Source of the DNA: a virus | DNA: 48,317 nt | IMG/VR virus record: IMGVR_UViG_3300037193_000503 | Span: 1-48,317 of that record | Strand: one strand, 5' to 3' | Shown here: piece by piece, positions 31,192 through 39,063 of the stretch | Layout: each line of letters starts with the position of its first letter | How positions within the stretch are numbered: the stretch's first letter is position 1 | Made by a program: the position numbers and the translations under genes | Notes under the pieces: model-generated | Told to the model about the DNA's origin: nothing | Database searches by the model: none | The model's input: the letters and a program-made list of their open reading frames with translations, nothing else

Positions 31192-31230
31192 AGGCCCTTG
31201 CCGGGGTGGTGCCCGGTGGGGGCTTTTCTT
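31192..31230 (+). terminator. Terminator-like hairpin between the tRNAs
   Basis: AAAGGCCC and GGGGGCTTTT pair around an inner CCGGG/CCCGG stem, ending in TTTTCTT just before the tRNA-Trp gene. One mismatch in the outer stem. Confidence 0.55.
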
Positions 31231-31301
31231 ATGCCCTTAGTTCAGTGGTAGAACGGCGGTCTCCAAAACCGCATGCGGGAGTTCGATTCTTCCAGGGTGT
31301 G
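31231..31301 (+). tRNA. tRNA-Trp (CCA)
   Basis: Acceptor ATGCCCT (31231-31237) with AGGGTGT (31294-31300; two G-U pairs). D stem GTTC/GAAC with loop AGTGGTA. A perfect anticodon stem GCGGT/ACCGC with loop CTCCAAA giving CCA. T stem GGGAG/CTTCC with loop TTCGATT. Discriminator G31301, as in bacterial tRNA-Trp. No CCA encoded. Confidence 0.92.
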
Positions 31302-31372
31302 CCATTCATTCGACCGACCGGCCCGTTTGAATGTCCGTCAAGACCGGTAGTCATCAGAGCAAGACCAATGCC

Positions 31373-31395
31373 CTCCCTCGGCATTGGCTTCGGCT
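31373..31395 (+). other. Leader hairpin before the scaffold gene
   Basis: CCAATGCC and GGCATTGG form a perfect 8-bp stem around CTCCCTC, about 35 bases before the scaffold ATG. No T run, so it is more likely an mRNA stabiliser or processing site at the 5' end of the capsid transcript than a terminator. Confidence 0.5.
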
Positions 31396-31427
31396 GGTGC
31401 AAGTGTACAACAGAGGAGTAGGCCACC

Positions 31428-31925
31428 ATGGCTGATATCTACAACGGAATCGATCTGGACTCTGACGAGTCGGGCCCCAAGGCCCTTCGTGACGCGCTGA
31501 AGGCGCAGAAGAAGCAGAACGAGGAGTTGCAGGCAAAGTACGAGAACCTCTTCAAGGAGAACCGCACGCGTACGGTGCAGGACACCCTGAAGGAGAAGGG
31601 ACTCCCGGCGAAGGTGGCCGGGCTGATTCCGAACGACGCAGACCCGAACGAGTGGCTCACCGAGTACGGTGACATCTTCGGTCTCCAGGTCGAGCAGCAG
31701 GGCGAGCAGGGACAGCAGGACCAGCAGGGCGCAGGTGAGTCCGTCGATCAGTCGGCGGCACTGGCTCAGCAGTTCCAGGCGTTCCAGCAGGCCCAGGCGC
31801 AGGCCACCCCGGGGCAGACCCCGGGCCAGGCCAACCCGCAGGTTGCTGCACTGGAGAAGGCGGGCCTCGAAGGCGGAACGGCTGGAATCATCAACCAGAT
31901 GCGATCCCTTGGGATCGTCGCCTGA
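31428..31925 (+). CDS. Capsid scaffolding protein
   Basis: 165 residues; GAGGAG precedes the ATG. An acidic start (GIDLDSDES), a coiled coil at about 20-55 (LRDALKAQKKQNEELQAKYENL), a Gln-rich low-complexity middle, and a short helical C-terminus. This composition and the position directly before the major capsid gene are typical of scaffolds that shape the prohead and then leave. Confidence 0.8.
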   Translation: MADIYNGIDLDSDESGPKALRDALKAQKKQNEELQAKYENLFKENRTRTVQDTLKEKGLPAKVAGLIPNDADPNEWLTEYGDIFGLQVEQQGEQGQQDQQGAGESVDQSAALAQQFQAFQQAQAQATPGQTPGQANPQVAALEKAGLEGGTAGIINQMRSLGIVA

Positions 31926-31967
31926 TACGCAAGCCACACGGCTTGACTTCACAGAAAGAGTAGGGCA

Positions 31968-32924
31968 ATGACCCTTCCCGGTACCGCTGGTGATTTCACC
32001 AGTTACTCCGGCACTCCGGGTTTGACGGACAACCTTGTCCAGACCGCGTACGATCTGTACGTCCGGTACGCGTTGAACTCGATGCCGATCTTCCGGCAGT
32101 TTGTTTCTGTCCGGCCTGAGCGCCAGCCGCACCCCGGTGACGCTGTCGTTCTTCAGCGCTTCAACTACACCTCGGAGGCCAACGTCACGGCAGGCAAGAC
32201 GCCGCTGACGGAAGAGGCCGACGTCGCGCCGACCAAGTTGCCTGCGACGACCCCGGTGACCCTGACCCCGACCGAGTACGGTCGCGTCGTGTCTCACACC
32301 AAGAAGTTGGCTGGCCGTACCCTCGTCCCGTTCGAGGAGTACAAGGCCCGCTACATCGCGGACGAGGCTGCCAAGGTCATGGACGAGGTCATCCAGGACA
32401 AGTTGAAGGCCGGTATCACCGAGACCACCACCACTGGTGGTGCGGAGAACCTCCTCACCGCCACCGACGTCGTCGAGGCGGGCGACCTGCGTGCGCAGGC
32501 CACGAAGTTCCTGGAGAACAACGTGCCGACCTACGACGGCGAGTTCTACGTGGCCGTCGCTCACCCCCGCGTCATCAACAGCCTCCGGGCTGCTGCGGGC
32601 TCGGGCAACTGGCGCATCGCGAAGGAGTACACGAACGACGGTCTCCTCCGCCTCGCGGGTGAGATGGGCGAGTTCGAGGGCTTCCGGTTCGTGTCGAACA
32701 ACCGCGTCCGCAAGGGCGTGGGCGCTTCGTCTGCGGTGACCTACAACACCTTCTTCTTCGGGCAGGGTGGTCTCGCTGAGGCCGTCGTGACCGAGCCGGG
32801 TGCTGTTGTCGGTCCTCAGGTGGACAACCTTCGCCGGTTCTTCACCCTCGGCTGGTACGCCGACATCGACTGGGCCGTGTACGAGCCCAAGGCGATTGAC
32901 ATCCTGATCTCCGGCGCTGCCTGA
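31968..32924 (+). CDS. Major capsid protein, N4-gp56 family-like
   Basis: 318 residues. Starts TLPGTAGDFTSYSGTPG; then YVRYALNSMPIFRQFVSVRPERQ and the region PATTPVTLTPTEYGRVVSHTKK, the typical course of N4-gp56-type capsid proteins (HK97 fold). The C-terminal part has GWYADIDWAVYEPKAI. It follows the scaffold gene and is followed by a strong terminator, which fits with very high expression. These proteins form the icosahedral head. Confidence 0.88.
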   Translation: MTLPGTAGDFTSYSGTPGLTDNLVQTAYDLYVRYALNSMPIFRQFVSVRPERQPHPGDAVVLQRFNYTSEANVTAGKTPLTEEADVAPTKLPATTPVTLTPTEYGRVVSHTKKLAGRTLVPFEEYKARYIADEAAKVMDEVIQDKLKAGITETTTTGGAENLLTATDVVEAGDLRAQATKFLENNVPTYDGEFYVAVAHPRVINSLRAAAGSGNWRIAKEYTNDGLLRLAGEMGEFEGFRFVSNNRVRKGVGASSAVTYNTFFFGQGGLAEAVVTEPGAVVGPQVDNLRRFFTLGWYADIDWAVYEPKAIDILISGAA

Positions 32925-32938
32925 GTCTGATGTCTAGG

Positions 32939-32962
32939 GGCGGGGCCTTCGGGCCCCGCCCT
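32939..32962 (+). terminator. Strong terminator after the capsid gene
   Basis: GGGCGGGGCC (32939-32948), TTCG tetraloop, GGCCCCGCCC (32953-32962), then TTT. A perfect 10-bp stem. Confidence 0.88.
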
Positions 32963-32985
32963 TTCCGTATGGCCTGGAGGTCGAT

Positions 32986-33315
32986 GTGGCTACGCTGACT
33001 TTCGTGCCGCCCGTGGAGAAGTTCTACGCCAGCAACTCGCACCCGCTTCTGCGGCGCGTTCCGCTGTGGGTGGGCGTCACGGTCCTGAAGGAGAACGGCA
33101 TCTATCGCGAGGTTCGCGACGAGGTTGATCCTGCGGACATCGACGTGGCGGAGGCCGTCTATCTCGGTGGGCACGAGTACGTAATTAGTGAGGAAGAGGC
33201 GGCGGAATTGATCGCCGCCGGGTACGGAATCTACATCAAGTATTCAGGATTCGGTTCCGGCTTTTATGGTTTGGGTTCCTATGGTGTTCCCCAGGAGGGC
33301 GTGAGTAATGGCTGA
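32986..33315 (+). CDS. Hypothetical virion protein
   Basis: 109 residues from GTG with GGAGG upstream. The first 80 residues are alpha/beta (LWVGVTVLKENG; EEEAAELIAAGYG); the last 25 are Gly/Tyr rich (GFGSGFYGLGSYGV). From about 33170 the codons use more A and T at third positions than the capsid gene before it. The stop overlaps the tailspike start. Possibly a neck or tail accessory. Confidence 0.6.
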   Translation: MATLTFVPPVEKFYASNSHPLLRRVPLWVGVTVLKENGIYREVRDEVDPADIDVAEAVYLGGHEYVISEEEAAELIAAGYGIYIKYSGFGSGFYGLGSYGVPQEGVSNG

Positions 33316-35269
33316 TTTCATTCTGCCCTCTGTGGGTGGGGATTTCAATGAGTGGGGCGAGATCCTTAACGGCACCATGCAGAATCTGCGCGATGAGCAG
33401 ACTGCGAACAACACTGCGGTGGCCGGTATCTCGGCTGTCGCGACGACGGCAGCGAACGATTCGGCTTCTGCGTTGACGACTGCTGGCAACGCGGTTGCTA
33501 CGGCGAGCGCGGCGCAGGCTGCGGCGGCTGCCGCGTACGAAACGGTGGACGGCCTTGTGAAGGCCGCTGTGCCCCTGCGAGGGGACGGGGTGGACCCGAC
33601 TGGGGCCACGGACTCTACGGCCGCTGTGCAGGGCATTCTGAACGCCTACGCGGGTCGTGCGGTCCAGGTCATCGCTGGCGATGTCATCCGCATCACGTCA
33701 CAGATCCAGGTTCCGGACAATACGGCCCTGATCGGGCCGGGCGAGATCCGGGTGACGGCTGGCATCGAGCACACCTCGGCCATCCGTCTCGGCTCCGGCT
33801 CCCGGCTGGTGGACGTGAAGTTGACCAACCCGAACCAGATCATCTCCGGGAACACGGGCGGGCGCTCTTATGGCGTGTCCATTCTTGGCAATGATGTCTT
33901 GGTTCAGGGCTGCCTTGTTGACGGTTTCGAGAATGGCATTGCCGTTCTTTCCGGCGGGGAATGGTACAACCACCGGATCATCGGCAACCGCATCAAGGAT
34001 GTGATCGGGTGGAATTCCGTCCCGTCGAACAATGGCACTACTGGCGGTGAAGACCGTGGGGATGGCATTGTTACGTGGGGCGCATTGGCCACCATTGTCG
34101 GCAACATTGTGAATGCGAAGTCGGGTTATGATGCCCGTATCGGCATTCACGCGGAGTCGCTGAAGACTGAGGACGACACCCCTTCGCCCGCTGATGACCG
34201 CATGGTCACGGTCTCCGGGAATATCGTGTACGGAAAGTTCCGGCGCGGTATCACCATCGAGGAGACGAAGCAGGCGGTCGTGACGGGTAACGTCATCTCG
34301 GACTCCACCTGGTGGGGGATCAGCATGATCCTCGGTGAGGGCCACGTCGTCACGGGGAACACGATCCGCTGGACGCGGACCTCCTCGGACACGCAGGGCT
34401 CGAACTACTCGCCCACACGCGGACCTATTGCGATCCTGAAGGGATCGCTGGGCACCCTGGTGCAGGGTAACACCATCGTGCACGCGGACGGTTCGTCGGC
34501 TTCCGGCAGCATCATGCTGTACTCGGAGGGCGTCAGCGACCAGCCGGTGGACTGCATGATCCTGGACAACAACATCCAGTGCGTCGGCACGGGTACGGTC
34601 CAGGACGGCATCCGCTCGGATGGGCTGAACTTCACGCGGCCGGTCATCCGGGGCAACTTCGTCTCGGGCTTCACCCGGTACGGCATCAACATGTACACGG
34701 TGGACTCGCCGGTCGTGGAGTCGAACATCCTGCGGGGTGCGTCCGCGACCATCGGGTACATCAAGCAGAACGCTGGCGGCGACTTCGGCATCTTCCGGTT
34801 CAACCACATCACGGGTTGCGGTACGGGCATGAGCGCGTCGTCGTCTGCGGTGAACGGTGTCATCGAGAACAACTACATCAACTGTGCGACGGCGTTCTTC
34901 TTCGGGGGTACGCCGACCGGTAACCGGGTGGCGTCGAACAAGTTCGGTGCCCTGGTGACGACGTACCAGTTCCCGAACGCGTCGAGCAACTTCCTCTTCA
35001 ACAACCTGGAGTTGCAGGGCACGGTGACGTGGAACCCGGGCACCCTCGCCCCCGGGGCGACGGTCTCGACCACGTGCACGGTGACGGGCGCCACAGCGGG
35101 CAACTCGAACCTGGTCCTGGTGGGCATGCCGGACGGCACGTCTGCCGACGTCCAGGTGACGGGTCACGTGCAGGGTGCGAATACGGTTCGCATCGTGGTG
35201 ACGAACCGTGGGGCCGCGAACGCGACCTTCACCTCCGGCACCTGGAAGGCTCAGGTTCTGGGGCGCTGA
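33308..35269 (+). CDS. Tailspike with beta-helix (pectate-lyase-like) domain
   Basis: 653 residues. The N-terminal virion-anchor part (FILPSVGGDFNEWGEIL) and an Ala-rich coiled stretch (residues 37-80) are followed by AVPLRGDGVDPTGATDST, the usual start of a polysaccharide-processing beta-helix. Then come repeated N-x-I/V turns (GNVISD, GNTIR, NNIQC, GNFVSG, NNYINC) to about residue 560, and a beta C-terminal domain. Such spikes bind and cleave host surface glycans. GC is lower over the first third, which suggests a module acquired by recombination. Confidence 0.83.
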   Translation: MADFILPSVGGDFNEWGEILNGTMQNLRDEQTANNTAVAGISAVATTAANDSASALTTAGNAVATASAAQAAAAAAYETVDGLVKAAVPLRGDGVDPTGATDSTAAVQGILNAYAGRAVQVIAGDVIRITSQIQVPDNTALIGPGEIRVTAGIEHTSAIRLGSGSRLVDVKLTNPNQIISGNTGGRSYGVSILGNDVLVQGCLVDGFENGIAVLSGGEWYNHRIIGNRIKDVIGWNSVPSNNGTTGGEDRGDGIVTWGALATIVGNIVNAKSGYDARIGIHAESLKTEDDTPSPADDRMVTVSGNIVYGKFRRGITIEETKQAVVTGNVISDSTWWGISMILGEGHVVTGNTIRWTRTSSDTQGSNYSPTRGPIAILKGSLGTLVQGNTIVHADGSSASGSIMLYSEGVSDQPVDCMILDNNIQCVGTGTVQDGIRSDGLNFTRPVIRGNFVSGFTRYGINMYTVDSPVVESNILRGASATIGYIKQNAGGDFGIFRFNHITGCGTGMSASSSAVNGVIENNYINCATAFFFGGTPTGNRVASNKFGALVTTYQFPNASSNFLFNNLELQGTVTWNPGTLAPGATVSTTCTVTGATAGNSNLVLVGMPDGTSADVQVTGHVQGANTVRIVVTNRGAANATFTSGTWKAQVLGR

Positions 35270-35664
35270 TGGAGACGATCCTGAGGTTCGGTGCGTACAT
35301 CCAACATCCCCCGTGGGCCAGGTGGGCCCAGCGGGTCATGTTCATCGCCTGCTACGTCCTGATGGGCGTGGCGGGCTACGCAGCCACCACCCTCGCCTTC
35401 CCGGCGAACTACGCGGGCTGGCCCATCATGGCCGGTTCGCTGCTGTCGCTGGTCGGCGTGGTGACGAGGCTGTACCAACTGGAGGCCGTCGGCTTGTGGC
35501 CGACGATCACCGGGCTGTGGGCTTGTGTGGTGTGGTTGCAGTTGCCAGCCCAGGGGGCGATTCTATCCGGCTGGCTGGTGCTGGGCTTTACGCCGATGCT
35601 CGCCGCGAGGCTGCTGACGCTGAACCTGATCGCCCGTGACGAGCGCAGGAAGGCGGAAGCATGA
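35269..35664 (+). CDS. Membrane protein with four predicted spans
   Basis: 131 residues from ATG 35269, overlapping the tailspike stop (TGATG). Hydrophobic segments: RVMFIACYVLMGVAGYA, YAGWPIMAGSLLSLVGVV, GLWACVVWLQL and WLVLGFTPMLAARLL, with a basic C-terminus. It comes before a small one-span protein and the endolysin, so it may be part of the lysis cassette (holin or antiholin), from topology and context only. Confidence 0.65.
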   Translation: METILRFGAYIQHPPWARWAQRVMFIACYVLMGVAGYAATTLAFPANYAGWPIMAGSLLSLVGVVTRLYQLEAVGLWPTITGLWACVVWLQLPAQGAILSGWLVLGFTPMLAARLLTLNLIARDERRKAEA

Positions 35665-35921
35665 CGGCAGTGCAGGCAATCGTGGCCGTGCTTGCCGCCA
35701 TCGGCGGCGTCGGCGGTGTGGTGCAGTTGGTGAACGCGTTCCGCGCCTGGCGCGACGGGGTCAAGCAGCGCGAGGAGGAGGCTGAGGAGCGGCTGGTCAA
35801 GCGGCTCGAAGCCAGGATCGACCGGCTGGAGTTGGAGCGAGCCCAGGACAACGAGTACATCCGGCGCCTGGTGATGGCGCTGGGCACGGCCGGTATCCCG
35901 ATCCCCTCCCGGGCGGAATGA
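35661..35921 (+). CDS. Holin-like protein: one span plus coiled coil
   Basis: 86 residues, ATGA overlap with the previous gene. Residues 3-25 are a membrane helix (AIVAVLAAIGGVGGVVQLV), then a strong charged coiled coil (KQREEEAEERLVKRLEARIDRLELE). This shape is common in small actinophage proteins in lysis cassettes. It ends at a terminator shared with the convergent minus-strand gene. Function likely in lysis, not proven. Confidence 0.65.
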   Translation: MTAVQAIVAVLAAIGGVGGVVQLVNAFRAWRDGVKQREEEAEERLVKRLEARIDRLELERAQDNEYIRRLVMALGTAGIPIPSRAE

Positions 35922-35925
35922 CGAA

Positions 35926-35941
35926 GGGCCCCGTAGGGCCC
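35926..35941. terminator. Bidirectional terminator between convergent genes
   Basis: GGGCC (35926-35930) with GGCCC (35937-35941) around CCGTAG, lying in the 25 bases between the plus-strand gene ending at 35921 and the minus-strand gene ending at 35947. Confidence 0.55.
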
Positions 35942-35946
35942 CTCGG

Positions 35947-36126
35947 TCAGATGCCGTACTGGCTGGCCATCTCGACGAAGAACTTCTGCGTCACGTAGCC
36001 GTTGTCCACCAGCCAGGCGAACATGTCGTCCGGCTGGAGATGCGTGTTGTCCAGGTACTTGATGAACCCTTCACGGGCGTCGAGGACGGTCGAGGGCGGA
36101 ACTTCGGGCTGGTCTGTGTTGCTCAT
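35947..36126 (-). CDS. Small minus-strand protein inside the late region
   Basis: 59 residues starting MSNTDQPEVPPSTVL and ending ASQYGI, with GGAG just upstream of the ATG at 36126. Contains AREGFIKYLDN and MFAWLVDNGYVTQKF, two likely helices. Codon use is like the rest of the genome and the frame fills the gap exactly up to the terminator, so it looks real. It is the only minus-strand gene among the late genes. It could be a moron-type gene with its own expression, or produce a transcript antisense to late mRNA. Function unknown. Confidence 0.7.
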   Translation of the reverse strand: MSNTDQPEVPPSTVLDAREGFIKYLDNTHLQPDDMFAWLVDNGYVTQKFFVEMASQYGI

Positions 36127-36173
36127 TGGGCTCCAATCGGGGCGGGGTCCTACGTGGGTAGGGAGGGGCGGGT

Positions 36174-36181
36174 TACCTCCT
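36174..36181 (+). promoter_or_regulatory. Anti-Shine-Dalgarno-like element upstream of the endolysin
   Basis: ACCTCCTT in the leader of the endolysin gene is the exact complement of a full ribosome-binding site and matches the 3' end of bacterial 16S rRNA. It could pair with the endolysin's own GAGGAG (36239-36244) and delay lysis. Confidence 0.3.
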
Positions 36182-36251
36182 TGTGACCACCATATCGCGA
36201 ATTACTTCACCCCGCTACCTGAAGCAAGATACTTGACAGAGGAGATTTACT

Positions 36252-37169
36252 GTGGCAGAGAACGGACGGCTTCCGGCCGGAGACCTCGCCAAGACTGTCG
36301 TCGGCGTCACGATCCGCAAGGATCTCGTGAAGCAGACCGACCAGTTGGCTCTGGCCTTCTACCGCGAGTTCAAGCGCCCCATGAAGGCGACCGACGGCTA
36401 CCGCTCGTACGAGCAGCAGGTGGACGTCAAGCGGCGTAAGGGCGCCTACGCGGCCACGCCGGGTAAGAGCAACCACGGCTGGGGCCGTGCCATCGACTGG
36501 GCCAGCGACATCAACGTTGACCGGTCGGAGGAGCACCGCTGGATGGAGAAGAACGGTCCCAAGTTCGGGTGGACCAACCCGGAGTGGGCCCGGAACGCCA
36601 CCACGGCGGACGGCCAGTACGAGCCGTGGCACTGGGAGGCTGAGCGCAAGAGCGTGAACGCCCCCTACGTCGGCCTCCCCGGCAAGGACGAGGTTGGCTT
36701 CGGCCAGCGTGGCGCGAAGGTCAAGCAGGTCCAGGAGTTGCTGAAGGACTACGGCTTCAAGCGCCTGGTGGTGGACTCCGACTTCGGCATGACCACGGGT
36801 GACGCGGTCGTGCGGTTCCAGGAGGACAGGGGCCTGGTGCAGGACGGCATCGTGGGTCCGAAGACTCTCGCGGCCCTGAAGGGCGGCAAGGTGGCCAAGC
36901 CGCTGCCCGCCCCGAAGCCCAAGCCGAAGCCTGAGCCCAAGGAGCCGACGCTGCGGCGTGGCGACAAGGGTGCCGAGGTGAAGCGCCTCCAGCAGGGGCT
37001 GACCCGGGTCTTCCCGACGTACGCCACCCTGGCCGCCGATGGCGACTTCGGGTGGAAGACGGAGCGCGCTGTGAAGCGGTTCCAGGTTCGAGCCGGTGGC
37101 CTTCAGGCTGACGGCGTTGTTGGGCCGCGCACTCGCGCCGCCCTGAAGAAGCATGGAGTGGAGTTCTGA
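36252..37169 (+). CDS. Endolysin: M15 peptidase with two peptidoglycan-binding domains
   Basis: 305 residues from GTG; GAGGAG lies seven bases upstream. Residues 1-135 are a D-Ala/L-Ala carboxy- or endopeptidase of the M15/VanY type: SNHGWGRAID (His75, Asp82) and PWHWE (His127) give the zinc site. Two peptidoglycan-binding type-1 repeats follow (about 146-203 and 240-300: RGAKVKQVQELL, RGDKGAEVKRLQQ), joined by a Pro-Lys linker. It breaks the wall at the end of infection. It is followed by a holin-like gene in TGATG overlap. Confidence 0.9.
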   Translation: MAENGRLPAGDLAKTVVGVTIRKDLVKQTDQLALAFYREFKRPMKATDGYRSYEQQVDVKRRKGAYAATPGKSNHGWGRAIDWASDINVDRSEEHRWMEKNGPKFGWTNPEWARNATTADGQYEPWHWEAERKSVNAPYVGLPGKDEVGFGQRGAKVKQVQELLKDYGFKRLVVDSDFGMTTGDAVVRFQEDRGLVQDGIVGPKTLAALKGGKVAKPLPAPKPKPKPEPKEPTLRRGDKGAEVKRLQQGLTRVFPTYATLAADGDFGWKTERAVKRFQVRAGGLQADGVVGPRTRAALKKHGVEF

Positions 37170-37369
37170 TGGACAAGGTCAAGGCTTGGGTGGCTGGCGG
37201 CGTTGCCGTCGTCACCACGTTCCTGACGGGCGTGTCGGTTGCGCTGGAGGACGGCGCTGTCACGCAGAGCGAGTGGCTGACGGTGGCTATCGCCACGGTC
37301 GGTTCGTTCGGTGCGGTGTTCGCTGGCACCTACGCGGCCCCGAAGAACCAGTACAAGGGCGACATCTGA
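37169..37369 (+). CDS. Holin-like membrane protein
   Basis: 66 residues, start overlapping the endolysin stop. Two hydrophobic stretches: VAGGVAVVTTFLTGVSVAL and LTVAIATVGSFGAVFAG, with a short loop between and a polar C-terminus. Directly coupled to the endolysin, so it is the best holin candidate in the genome. Confidence 0.75.
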   Translation: MDKVKAWVAGGVAVVTTFLTGVSVALEDGAVTQSEWLTVAIATVGSFGAVFAGTYAAPKNQYKGDI

Positions 37370-37608
37370 TGTGCCGGTCCGGGTGCGCGACCCAGAATCA
37401 CGCGTCCTGGGGTGAGTGCGCCCGGGCCGCACGCATTGCCGTGTGGGGTCCGGAGCGCAAGACGCACACGGCGTTCGACGCCGAGGTGAACCTGTACGAC
37501 AGGGCGTGGGCTGACGGGCTCGACCCTGAGGGGGTTGACACGAAGTCGGTCATGAAGGCGTACCACGAGGCGGACCTTGCCGCGTCCCTTCCTTCCGTAG
37601 AGGAGTGA
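37369..37608 (+). CDS. Small Cys-containing phage protein
   Basis: 79 residues from ATG 37369 (TGATG with the previous gene). It begins MCRSGCATQNHASWGECARAA with three Cys and His nearby, possibly a small zinc site, then a helix-rich acidic part (LYDRAWADGLDPEGV). Similar short CRSGCxTQNHxSWGEC proteins occur near tail genes of other actinophages; function unknown. Confidence 0.7.
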   Translation: MCRSGCATQNHASWGECARAARIAVWGPERKTHTAFDAEVNLYDRAWADGLDPEGVDTKSVMKAYHEADLAASLPSVEE

Positions 37609-37612
37609 CAAG

Positions 37613-38482
37613 ATGCCCACATTGGGAAAGTTGATCGCGGACATCCGGCACCGGCTTCTCGGTGTGGGCTCTTACGTCGGCAACTCTGCCGAGTTGACCG
37701 AGGACCTGAACGAGGACTCGGTCCTGATCCGGATCGATGACGCGGCGAGGCATTCGCCTGGCGTCTACGAGATCGGCCTGGAGAAGGTCCGTATCCGTGC
37801 GGTGGACGCCTCGTCGGGCACCATGCGGGCGTTCACGTTCGGTCGCGGCTACGACGGCACGACCATCACCTACCACCCGCAGGGGTCGGAGATCACGCGC
37901 TGCGGGCCGTTCCCGTCAGCGACGGTGGCCCAGGAGATCAACAACGTGCTGACCGAGTTCTGGCCCCGCCTGTACGGCGTGGTCACGTACGACGTCGAGT
38001 ATGCGGCACCGTTCGTGATGCCCGCTGACTGTGCGGGGATCATCGGGGTGTTCATCAGCGACCGCACGGCGGTCGATGGTTGGCGCCGCACGGACCGGTA
38101 CCTGTGGGAGCCGGGCTCCGGCAACGGGCTGAAGATTCTGGAGGCCCGGCGGGGTGAGGGCGTCCGCATCCAGTACGCGAAGCAGCCGGTGCTGTTCGAT
38201 CTCGCGGCCGTGGATGTCGTGGATCACGACTGGAACCTGACGGGTCTGCCGGACCGCATGTCGAACCTTCTGACGCTCGGCGTGGCGTACCGGCTGTCGC
38301 CGTTCGCGGACGTCGGCAACCTGTTCAGCGTGGGCCAGGAGGCCCGTGCTGACACGACCAAGCCCCCGCAGCGGGGTGCGACCATCTCGCGTCTGCTTCA
38401 GCAGCAGTACGAGGCGGCGTTGAACAACGAACAGCAGGCGTTGCAGAAGGCGGCGCCCATTCGAGTCCACCGGGAGCGCTGA
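37613..38482 (+). CDS. Head-tail adaptor or tail-tube protein (putative)
   Basis: 289 residues; AGGAG precedes the ATG. Contains TFGRGYDGTTITYHPQGSEI, a beta-hairpin pattern common in adaptors, then EINNVLTEFWPRLYG and a beta-rich middle, and a helical C-terminus. Position first in the tail block and length resemble T7 gp11-type tail-tube A proteins; the match is by pattern only. Confidence 0.6.
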   Translation: MPTLGKLIADIRHRLLGVGSYVGNSAELTEDLNEDSVLIRIDDAARHSPGVYEIGLEKVRIRAVDASSGTMRAFTFGRGYDGTTITYHPQGSEITRCGPFPSATVAQEINNVLTEFWPRLYGVVTYDVEYAAPFVMPADCAGIIGVFISDRTAVDGWRRTDRYLWEPGSGNGLKILEARRGEGVRIQYAKQPVLFDLAAVDVVDHDWNLTGLPDRMSNLLTLGVAYRLSPFADVGNLFSVGQEARADTTKPPQRGATISRLLQQQYEAALNNEQQALQKAAPIRVHRER

Positions 38483-39051
38483 TGCCTACACGTTTCTACA
38501 GTTCCACGTCGGGGCTCATGCAGTTGGTCAGCCCCTTGACCTCCTCGGCCACCACGGCTGCGGTCGATACGGTCGGCGGCCTGCCGGACGTGCCGTTCAC
38601 CTTGGTGCTCGACCCGTCCACCACGGCCGAGGAGATCGTCGATGTCACGGAGGTCTCGGGCGAGACCCTGACGATTGTCCGGGGCATGGACGGCACCTCG
38701 GCGGTGTCGCACTCGGCGGGTGCTGGCGTCCGCCACATGGCTACCGCTCGGGACTTCACGGAGTTCCAGGAGCACATGGATCAGACCACGGAGGTCCACG
38801 GCCTGGCGGCCGGGGCGGCCCTGGTGGGTACGACCACGGCCCAGGTGCTGACCGGGAAGACGTTGGACGGTGCGGAGAACACGTTCGCGAACGTCCCGGG
38901 TACCGCCATCACGGACGGGACCATCCCGGACTCCGCGCTGGACGACGGCATCGACGCTGACACGGTCGGTGGCACCACGATCTACATCCAGTCCGCGACT
39001 CCGTCGCACACGGGCCCGGCGGAGTCTGCCATCTGGTTCGTCCTTTCCTGA
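38482..39051 (+). CDS. Tail structural protein (putative)
   Basis: 189 residues, TGATG overlap. Rich in Thr, Ser, Ala, Val and Gly, mainly beta (FTLVLDPSTTAEEIVDVTEVSG; LTIVRGMDGTSAVSHSAG), with the motif RGMDGTSA...HSAGAGV seen in phage tail proteins that carry collar or fibre repeats. The C-terminal part (AQVLTGKTLDGAENTF) looks like a fibre repeat. Confidence 0.65.
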   Translation: MPTRFYSSTSGLMQLVSPLTSSATTAAVDTVGGLPDVPFTLVLDPSTTAEEIVDVTEVSGETLTIVRGMDGTSAVSHSAGAGVRHMATARDFTEFQEHMDQTTEVHGLAAGAALVGTTTAQVLTGKTLDGAENTFANVPGTAITDGTIPDSALDDGIDADTVGGTTIYIQSATPSHTGPAESAIWFVLS

Positions 39052-39063
39052 TAGGGGGCAGTC

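Noticed and set aside
36174-36190. Attachment core matching the 16S rRNA 3' end
   Set aside because: Only about eight bases match and there is no integrase; a translational element is the simpler reading.
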